Assembly (NCBI GenBank): GCA_017465155.1
Contig: JAFTWV010000064.1
Location: 1-38,685, forward strand
DNA: 38,685 bases
Reading direction: 5' to 3'
From: Clostridia bacterium
GTDB taxonomy: Bacteria > Bacillota > Clostridia > Christensenellales > Aristaeellaceae
Shown here: in pieces, positions 33,059 through 38,685 of the stretch
Layout: every line of letters starts with the position of its first letter
Position numbering within the stretch: position 1 is the first letter of the stretch
Translations under genes and position numbers: made by a program
The notes under the pieces: generated by a model
Database searches by the model: none
What the model was told of the DNA's origin: nothing
What the model saw: the letters and a program-made list of their open reading frames with translations, nothing else

Positions 33059-34354
33059 TCATCCATGCCTGCGGCCCATTGATGTACGGATTGCATATAC
33101 CATGACTGCCGCGGTCAGCGCCTCTGCTGCTGCAAATGCCAGCCACACGCCTGTCATGCCAAAGAGCGCCGCCAGCATAATGGCGCATCCCGTAATGGCC
33201 GCAAGACCCCGCAGAAGCGAGGTGACCATTGCCCAGCGCGCCGACGCAACTGCACTCAGGCAGCCTGTTCCGACGATGTTGAAGCCTGCAAACAGGTAAC
33301 CAATGAAATACAGGCGCATCCCCTGTACAGCCAATGTGCCCATCACTGCGTCTCCCTCGCTGTTGAAGGCTGCCGCAATGGGCTCCGCGAGGGTCACGGC
33401 GGCCAGAACCACAAGCGCCGCCAGCGTCATTGCCGTCCCGATGCTCCACCGCAGCACCTGCCGCACGCTGCGGCTTTCTCCCCGGCCATAGGCGTCGCTC
33501 AGCAAGGGCTGCGCGCCCTGCGAAATGCCGGTAAACACGGACGTCGCCACCAGCGCGGTATTCGCCACCACACCGTAAGCCGCAACCCCCACGCTGCCCG
33601 TCAGGCCAAGGATCAGGAAATTGAACACAAAGGTCGTTACCCCCGAGGACATCTCGCCCACGAAGGCCGCCACGCCCACCTGACAGGCGCGCAGCAGCAG
33701 ACGTACATCCGGGACGGTATGGCACAGCCGCACCGTATTGCGCTTCCGCATGAAATGCACCGAGCAGATCAGCATCCCCACCACCGGCGATACCGCTGTC
33801 GCCAGCGCTGCGCCCGCCATGCCCATCCCCAACGGGAACATCAGCACATAGTCCATCACGATGTTGAACGCGCTGGAGGCCAGCGTCGCGATCATCGCAA
33901 GAGTCGGGTCGCCGTCGTTGCGCACAAAGGGCGGAATGACCTGATTGCCCATAAAGAAGGGCGTGAACAGCAGGAATATCCGCGCATAGTCCGTTCCTGA
34001 CCGCACAATCTCGTCATCGCCGCCCAGCAGATACAGCATTCCGTCCGGCGCCAGCGCCCCCAGCAGCATGAAGGGCAGCGACGCGATCATGATCCACCAC
34101 AGTGCATTGCTGAAATACCGCTGCGCCGCCCGGCCTTTTGCCGCCCGCTCGATGGCAAAGCGCGTTGCCGAGCCCACGCCGATCATCGCGCCGATGGCGT
34201 AGATCAGCGCATATACCGGCAGCACCAGATTCAGCGCGGCAATCCCGCTGGCGCCTTCCGCCCAGGAAATGAAGAACGTATCCGCCAGAATATAGGCCGA
34301 TACGCCGATCATCCCCAGCACATTCTGCGATACATACCGAATAAACTGCTTCAT
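33059..34354 (-). CDS. MATE family efflux transporter
   Basis: 432 residues with about twelve membrane segments. Landmarks are GMIGVSAYILADTFFISWAEG at the N-terminus, IPPFVRNDGDPTLAMIATL, MFPLGMGMAGAALATAVSPV and FTGISQGAQPLLSDAYGRGE. It belongs to a different MATE branch from the gene at 6132. Three consecutive ATG codons (34360, 34357, 34354) follow AAGGAG; ATG 34354 has the best spacing. Longer starts at 34384 or 34411 are excluded because the promoter at 34383-34411 overlaps them. It is divergent from the ABC exporter genes. Substrate unknown. Confidence 0.92.
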   Translation of the reverse strand: MKQFIRYVSQNVLGMIGVSAYILADTFFISWAEGASGIAALNLVLPVYALIYAIGAMIGVGSATRFAIERAAKGRAAQRYFSNALWWIMIASLPFMLLGALAPDGMLYLLGGDDEIVRSGTDYARIFLLFTPFFMGNQVIPPFVRNDGDPTLAMIATLASSAFNIVMDYVLMFPLGMGMAGAALATAVSPVVGMLICSVHFMRKRNTVRLCHTVPDVRLLLRACQVGVAAFVGEMSSGVTTFVFNFLILGLTGSVGVAAYGVVANTALVATSVFTGISQGAQPLLSDAYGRGESRSVRQVLRWSIGTAMTLAALVVLAAVTLAEPIAAAFNSEGDAVMGTLAVQGMRLYFIGYLFAGFNIVGTGCLSAVASARWAMVTSLLRGLAAITGCAIMLAALFGMTGVWLAFAAAEALTAAVMVYAIRTSMGRRHG

Positions 34355-34382
34355 CATCATGCTCCTTGTATGCTTCGCATTC

Positions 34383-34411
34383 ATTGTATCCCCACGCTCC
34401 CGTTCCGTCAA
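34383..34411 (-). promoter_or_regulatory. Sigma-A promoter of the MATE/P-loop/CxxC operon
   Basis: On the minus strand: TTGACG (34406-34411), a 17-bp spacer and TACAAT (34383-34388). The initiation site near 34376 settles the start of the MATE gene. Confidence 0.75.
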
Positions 34412-34438
34412 GTCCGCCTCATTTTCCTGCGTCCCGGC

Positions 34439-34467
34439 TTTTCAAAAGGCGGATTTTGCTGTATACT
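34439..34467 (+). promoter_or_regulatory. Promoter of the heterodimeric ABC exporter operon
   Basis: TTTTCA (34439-34444), a 17-bp spacer and TATACT (34462-34467). The -35 match is weak, the -10 good. It is divergent from, and 28 bp away from, the MATE promoter. Confidence 0.5.
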
Positions 34468-34501
34468 CATATTGTACAAACCATTCAGGAGGATACGTCC
34501 C

Positions 34502-36250
34502 TTGAAGCACCTGATGCCTTACCTGAAAAAATACCGGACCCAGAGCATTCTTGCGCCCCTGTTCAAGATGCTGGAGGCCACCTTTGACCTGCTGGTCCCC
34601 CTCGTGGTGGCGCGAATCATCAACGCGGGCATCGGCAGCGGCGATGCGGCGTTCATCATCAGGAACTGCCTGCTGCTGGCTCTGATGGCGCTGACAGGCC
34701 TTGTTTGCTCCTTCACTGCGCAGTATTTCGCCGCGCGGGCTGCGATCGGCACGGCCACTGGACTGCGCCACCAGCTGATGCAGCATATCCAGACTCTCTC
34801 CTTCACCGAGCTGGATTCCATCGGCGCAAGCACCCTCATCACCCGCATGACCTCCGACGTTGCACAGGTTCAGAATGGTGTAAACATGTTCCTGCGCCTG
34901 TTTCTGCGCAGCCCCTTCATCGTCATCGGCGCAATGATCATGGCTTTCACCATCGACTGGGGCGCCGCTTCCATCTTCGTGCTGGCCATCCCGGTGCTGG
35001 CGCTGATCGTCTTCGGCGTAATGCGTCTGACCTCCCCCATGTATAAGCATGTCCAGCAGCGGCTGGATGCAGTCACCGCCGCCACCCGCGAGAACCTCAC
35101 CGGCGTGCGCGTGGTGCGTGCCTTCCAGCGCGAGGAGGCCGAGGCAGAACGCTTTGCCGCAGCAAACGGCGCGCTGACCGACGCTCAGCTGAAGGTCGGA
35201 CGCATCGCTGCGCTGATGAATCCTCTCACCTACGCGGTCGTAAACATCGCGACCATTGCCATCCTGTACGTGGGCGCACAGAAGGTTGACGGCAGATTGC
35301 TGCTTTCGGGCGATGTGGTGGCATTGGTGAACTACATGAGCCAGATCCTTGTAGAGCTGGTGAAGCTGGCAAACCTGATTGTGCTGCTGACCCGTGCCGT
35401 TGCCAGTCTGGGACGCGTGGGACAGGTGCTGGATACCCCCAGCTCCATGACCTACCCCGACGCGCCCGCCCCCGGCAATTCTCCCTGCGCCGCTTCGCCC
35501 CGGCAAGCCGTATGCTTCGACCATGTTTCCCTGACCTATCAGGGCGCGGGCGACGAGAGCATCACCGATATCTCCTTCTGTGCGCTTCAGGGGCAGACCA
35601 TCGGCGTAATCGGCGGCACAGGCTCAGGCAAATCGACGCTGGTAAGCCTGATTCCCCGCTTCTATGACGCAACCCGCGGCAGCGTAACCCTGATGGGGCG
35701 TCCCGTTTCTGCCTGGTCCCATGATGAACTCCGCGACCGCGTGGCCGTGGTGATGCAGCGCGCGCAGCTGTTCAAGGGAACGATCCGCTCCAACCTTCTC
35801 TACGGCGATGCCAACGCCACCGATGAGGAGCTCTGGTCAGCGCTGGAAACCGCGCAGGCCGCCGACTTCGTCCGGCAAAAGCCCGGTCAGCTGGATGACC
35901 CCGTCGAACAAGGCGGACGCAACCTCTCCGGCGGCCAGAAGCAGCGTTTGACCATCGCCCGCGCGCTGGTATCCAAGCCGGACATCCTCATTCTGGACGA
36001 CAGCGCCTCTGCCCTGGATTATGCCACCGACGCTGCCCTGCGCAAGGCGCTGCGGGCCCTGCCGGATACGACCACCACCTTCATCGTCAGCCAGCGTACC
36101 TCCTCCATCCGTCATGCAGATCAGATCCTCGTCCTTGAGGATGGCGAGCTGGCTGGCATCGGCACACACGACGAGCTGCTGGCCAGCTGCGATGTCTACC
36201 GCGAGATCCACGAGAGCCAATTCCAGCGCAAGGAGGTGGAGCAGGCATGA
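34502..36250 (+). CDS. ABC exporter subunit with degenerate ATPase site (heterodimer half A)
   Basis: 582 residues: six-helix membrane domain (about 1-310) plus ATPase. Walker A is GGTGSGKS (370-377) and the signature LSGGQ (474-478). In Walker B, LILDD, the catalytic Glu is replaced by D499, and the switch His is replaced by Gln in IVSQRTSS. This is the pattern of the inactive site in heterodimeric exporters such as TM287/288 and BmrCD. The partner starts inside its stop codon. No ATG fits the AGGAGG site (34487-34492); TTG 34502 does, nine bases on. The substrate (drug or lipid) is unknown. Confidence 0.92.
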   Translation: MKHLMPYLKKYRTQSILAPLFKMLEATFDLLVPLVVARIINAGIGSGDAAFIIRNCLLLALMALTGLVCSFTAQYFAARAAIGTATGLRHQLMQHIQTLSFTELDSIGASTLITRMTSDVAQVQNGVNMFLRLFLRSPFIVIGAMIMAFTIDWGAASIFVLAIPVLALIVFGVMRLTSPMYKHVQQRLDAVTAATRENLTGVRVVRAFQREEAEAERFAAANGALTDAQLKVGRIAALMNPLTYAVVNIATIAILYVGAQKVDGRLLLSGDVVALVNYMSQILVELVKLANLIVLLTRAVASLGRVGQVLDTPSSMTYPDAPAPGNSPCAASPRQAVCFDHVSLTYQGAGDESITDISFCALQGQTIGVIGGTGSGKSTLVSLIPRFYDATRGSVTLMGRPVSAWSHDELRDRVAVVMQRAQLFKGTIRSNLLYGDANATDEELWSALETAQAADFVRQKPGQLDDPVEQGGRNLSGGQKQRLTIARALVSKPDILILDDSASALDYATDAALRKALRALPDTTTTFIVSQRTSSIRHADQILVLEDGELAGIGTHDELLASCDVYREIHESQFQRKEVEQA

Positions 36251-38004
36251 ACAAGCCCAAAGCCGCCCTGAACCTGCAGACGCTCCGGCGGGTGCTGACC
36301 TATGTCCTCCCCTACCGCCGCCATGTGCTGCTGAGCCTTGCCTGCGCGACAGTCAGCGCCGCCGCATCGCTGCTGATCCCCATCTTCTGCGGCCGCGCGA
36401 TTGATTACATGCTCGGGCCGGGGATGGTGGACTTCGCCGGAGTTGTCAGGTATGCGCTGTACATCGCGGGAGTGACAGCGCTTGCCGCCGCCGCCCAGCA
36501 GCTGCTTGCAACGAGCAACAATCGTATCGCCTATTGTGTCTCCCGGGATCTGCGGAATGAGACCTCCCGCAAGCTTCAACGCCTGCCCCTTTCCTATCTT
36601 GACCAGCACCCCTCCGGCGACCTCGTCAGCCGTGTCATCGCTGATGTGGATGCGTTCTCCGACGGACTGCTGATGGGCTTCACGCAGCTGTTCACGGGTG
36701 TGGTGATGATCGCCGGTACGCTTGTCATCATGCTGTTCCTGAACCTGTCCATCGCACTGCTGGTGGTGGTGCTGACGCCGCTGTCGCTGTTCGTGGCCAG
36801 CTTCATCGCCAAGCGTACCCACCGCTACTTCACCGAACAGGCCAAGGTCCGCGGCGAACAGACCGCCATGATCAACGAGCTGATCGAGGGCCAAAAGGTG
36901 GTGCAGTCCTTTGGACGCGAGACGCAATGCCTTGCCGAGTTCGACGCCGTGAACGACCGCCTCGGCTCCGTCAGCCTGAAGGCAACCTTCTTCTCCTCAC
37001 TGGTCAACCCCTCCACCCGCCTTGTCAACAACATTATCTACGCCGCCGTCGCCCTTGTATGTGCCCTGATGGCCATCGGCGATCATCCCGCCATGACCGT
37101 AGGCGCCATGAGCATCTTCCTGTCCTACGCAAGCCAGTACGCCAAGCCCTTCAATGAGATCAGCGGCGTGGTGACAGAGCTCCAAAACGCCCTTGCCTGC
37201 GTGCGCCGCATCTTCACGCTGCTGGATGAAAAGGATCGCACGCCCGACGCGCCCGACGCCGCTGACCTTGCCGCACAGGGGCATGTCTCTCTTTCGGACG
37301 TCTCCTTCCGGTATGTGCCGGATCGTCCGCTGATTGAGGGCTTCTCCCTCGATGTAACTCCCGGCCAGCGCATCGCCATCGTCGGCCCCACTGGCTGTGG
37401 AAAAACCACGCTGATTAACCTGCTCATGCGCTTCTACGATGTGAACGAAGGCTCCATCCGCGTGGACGGCACGGACGTACGCGACATCAAGCGGCATGCC
37501 CTGCGCCGCAACATCGGCATGGTGCTGCAGGATACGTGGCTCAAAGCAGGCACCATCCGCGAAAACATCGCCTACGGCCGCCCTGACGCGACCCTTGACG
37601 AGGTCATTGCCGCCGCCAAGGCCGCCCATGCCCATTCCTTCATCCGCCGTATGCCCGACGGCTATGATACCATCATCACCGAAAACGGCGGCAACATATC
37701 GCAGGGACAAAAGCAGCTGCTGTGCATCGCCCGCGTGATGCTGGCCCTCCCGCCGATGCTGATACTGGATGAAGCGACCTCCTCCATTGATACCCGCACA
37801 GAGCTGCACATCCAGTCCGCCTTTGCCAACATGATGCAAGGCCGCACCTCCTTCATCGTCGCGCACCGTCTGTCCACCATCCGTGAGGCCGATGTCATCC
37901 TCGTCATGCGCGACGGCCATATCATCGAGCAGGGCAGTCACGACGCGCTGCTGAAGCACAACGGCTTCTACGCCGAACTGTACAATGCCCAGTTCGGCAT
38001 CTGA
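36247..38004 (+). CDS. ABC exporter subunit with intact ATPase site (heterodimer half B)
   Basis: 585 residues with membrane domain (about 1-320) and ATPase. Walker A is GPTGCGKT, and the signature is the noncanonical ISQGQ. Walker B is MLILDEATSSID with the catalytic Glu present, and the switch His is intact in IVAHRLST. These traits complement those of half A, so the two form one heterodimer with one catalytic and one degenerate site. The start overlaps the upstream stop (ATGA), ensuring coupled, equimolar synthesis. The C_GCAxxG_C_C gene follows after 63 nt. Confidence 0.93.
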   Translation: MNKPKAALNLQTLRRVLTYVLPYRRHVLLSLACATVSAAASLLIPIFCGRAIDYMLGPGMVDFAGVVRYALYIAGVTALAAAAQQLLATSNNRIAYCVSRDLRNETSRKLQRLPLSYLDQHPSGDLVSRVIADVDAFSDGLLMGFTQLFTGVVMIAGTLVIMLFLNLSIALLVVVLTPLSLFVASFIAKRTHRYFTEQAKVRGEQTAMINELIEGQKVVQSFGRETQCLAEFDAVNDRLGSVSLKATFFSSLVNPSTRLVNNIIYAAVALVCALMAIGDHPAMTVGAMSIFLSYASQYAKPFNEISGVVTELQNALACVRRIFTLLDEKDRTPDAPDAADLAAQGHVSLSDVSFRYVPDRPLIEGFSLDVTPGQRIAIVGPTGCGKTTLINLLMRFYDVNEGSIRVDGTDVRDIKRHALRRNIGMVLQDTWLKAGTIRENIAYGRPDATLDEVIAAAKAAHAHSFIRRMPDGYDTIITENGGNISQGQKQLLCIARVMLALPPMLILDEATSSIDTRTELHIQSAFANMMQGRTSFIVAHRLSTIREADVILVMRDGHIIEQGSHDALLKHNGFYAELYNAQFGI

Positions 38005-38067
38005 CACGATGCATCCCCCCGCAAAATCGGGGCAAACAGCCCTCCCACACATGAAAGGAGCACCACC

Positions 38068-38478
38068 ATGAGCAAAATCCTTGACCGCGCGAAGGAGCTT
38101 CGCGCCATTGTCACCCCCCACTACAACTGCGGCCAGTCCGTCATCCTGCCCTTCGCTGAGACGCTGGGGATGGACGAGGATACGGTGATGCGCTTCGGCG
38201 CGAATTTCGGCCGGGGCATGAAGGGCGGCGCGCTCTGCGGCGCGATCGCAGGCGGTCTGGTCGTTCTGGGCCTTTACGGCGTTGAGGATCCCGTTTCCAC
38301 CGCATCCTTCTACAAGCGTCTTCGTGCCTCCCATCCCGACGGCCTTGACTGCGTGACCCTCCTGCGTCTGAATGCAGAGCGCGGCGGCGAGCGTAAGCCC
38401 CACTGCGACGCCATGGTATACGAGGTCATCGAAATCGTTGAGGACATGCTGCGGGAAATGGGGAAGATCACAGACTGA
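38068..38478 (+). CDS. C_GCAxxG_C_C family (putative redox-active) protein
   Basis: 136 residues. The four family cysteines are C21 (NCGQSV), C57 (GGALCGAIAGG), C95 (LDCVTLL) and C113 (PHCDAMV), with the glycine-rich block in the middle. The family is common in anaerobes, has a small helical fold and is proposed to be redox-active or cofactor-binding; no activity is established. ATG 38068 has AAGGAG nearby. It could be cotranscribed with the ABC exporter pair, ending at the terminator at 38488. No functional link to the exporter is known. Confidence 0.88.
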   Translation: MSKILDRAKELRAIVTPHYNCGQSVILPFAETLGMDEDTVMRFGANFGRGMKGGALCGAIAGGLVVLGLYGVEDPVSTASFYKRLRASHPDGLDCVTLLRLNAERGGERKPHCDAMVYEVIEIVEDMLREMGKITD

Positions 38479-38487
38479 TGGGTACAA

Positions 38488-38527
38488 AAAACATCCGGCG
38501 AGGCACATAAGCTTCGCCGGATGTTTT
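38488..38527. terminator. Strong terminator
   Basis: A 14-bp perfect stem (AAAACATCCGGCGA at 38488-38501, complement at 38514-38527) with a 12-nt loop and a T run in the 3' arm. Confidence 0.88.
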
Positions 38528-38580
38528 GCATGTCGAAAAAGTTGGTTCACGCATTCGCCGTCGGCAGACTGAAATCGTAT

Positions 38581-38675
38581 CGACCGGCTTTGCCGGTCGG
38601 GCGGGGCGGTTTCGGCTTCAGCCGAAACCATTCCTTACATTTTTCACGGCCGTCAGCCTTGGCTGACAGTGAAAA
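38581..38675. repeat. Three tandem perfect hairpins at the window end
   Basis: Hairpin 1: CGACCGGC (38581-38588)/GCCGGTCG (38592-38599). Hairpin 2: GGTTTCGGC (38608-38616)/GCCGAAACC (38621-38629). Hairpin 3: TTTTCAC (38641-38647)/GTGAAAA (38669-38675) enclosing GTCAGCC/GGCTGAC. They lie beyond the last terminator, in sequence with no gene visible. Confidence 0.7.
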
Positions 38676-38685
38676 ATGCCCGCTT

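Noticed and set aside
36997-38631. 544-codon minus-strand frame opposite the second ABC subunit and the redox protein
   Set aside because: It crosses two confident plus-strand genes and a terminator and has no recognisable domain.
1-38685. CRISPR array, prophage, transposase or tRNA/rRNA gene
   Set aside because: No regularly spaced direct repeats, phage or transposase proteins, or cloverleaf/rRNA sequences were recognised by eye.

Overview
The window is about 38.7 kb of a GC-rich chromosome (by eye roughly 60% GC) with consensus sigma-A style promoters (TTGACA-like, 17 bp, TATAAT-like), AGGAGG ribosome-binding sites and short intergenic terminators. Several families are typical of anaerobic Bacillota/Clostridia: a Re-citrate-synthase-like protein, a DUF975 membrane protein, a C_GCAxxG_C_C redox protein, an ECF-transporter S component and a heterodimeric ABC exporter. 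My best guess is a gut or rumen Clostridia species. No rRNA, tRNA, CRISPR array, prophage or transposase was recognised.

Layout. 1-777: 3' part of the translation GTPase gene typA/bipA. 957-1733: AT-richer TauE/SafE-type permease. 2081-7511: a likely operon of a metallophosphoesterase-like membrane protein with degenerate metal site, a GH115 alpha-glucuronidase and a MATE exporter. 7600-9890, minus strand: an unknown membrane protein and a flotillin. 10017-10938: a non-coding island packed with perfect inverted repeats. 10939-14723: an ECF-like sigma factor with a very long C-terminal extension, then a GH31 glycosidase. 14906-18212: an ABC exporter and a GNAT/mannose-6-phosphate isomerase fusion. 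18359-20805: an O-antigen-ligase-like protein and a DUF975 protein. 21075-23785: aspartate aminotransferase and a Re-citrate/homocitrate-synthase-like enzyme. 23906-25503: a glutamyl-Q tRNA(Asp) synthetase and an ECF-transporter S component behind a promoter-terminator leader. 25622-28670, minus strand: two uncharacterised membrane proteins and a two-component system. 28895-32068: a YicI-like alpha-xylosidase and a divergent AraC-family regulator. 32204-34354, minus strand: a small CxxC protein, a P-loop protein and a second MATE exporter. 34502-38478: a heterodimeric ABC exporter and a C_GCAxxG_C_C protein. The last 100 bases are tandem hairpins like those of the earlier island.

How the genes fit together. 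GH115, two GH31 enzymes and the AraC regulator suggest use of glucuronoxylan or xyloglucan fragments. All three hydrolases lack signal peptides, so they probably act on imported oligosaccharides, yet no sugar importer lies in the window. AspAT and the Re-citrate-synthase-like enzyme share a promoter and terminator and could feed 2-oxoglutarate/glutamate and aspartate synthesis. The other modules (exporters, envelope polymer ligase, sensor kinase, flotillin) concern the cell envelope and export.

Most notable: the metal-ligand-stripped phosphoesterase, the sigma factor with about 370 extra residues, the GNAT-ManA fusion, the hairpin island, and the compact promoter-terminator leader at 24816-24927.
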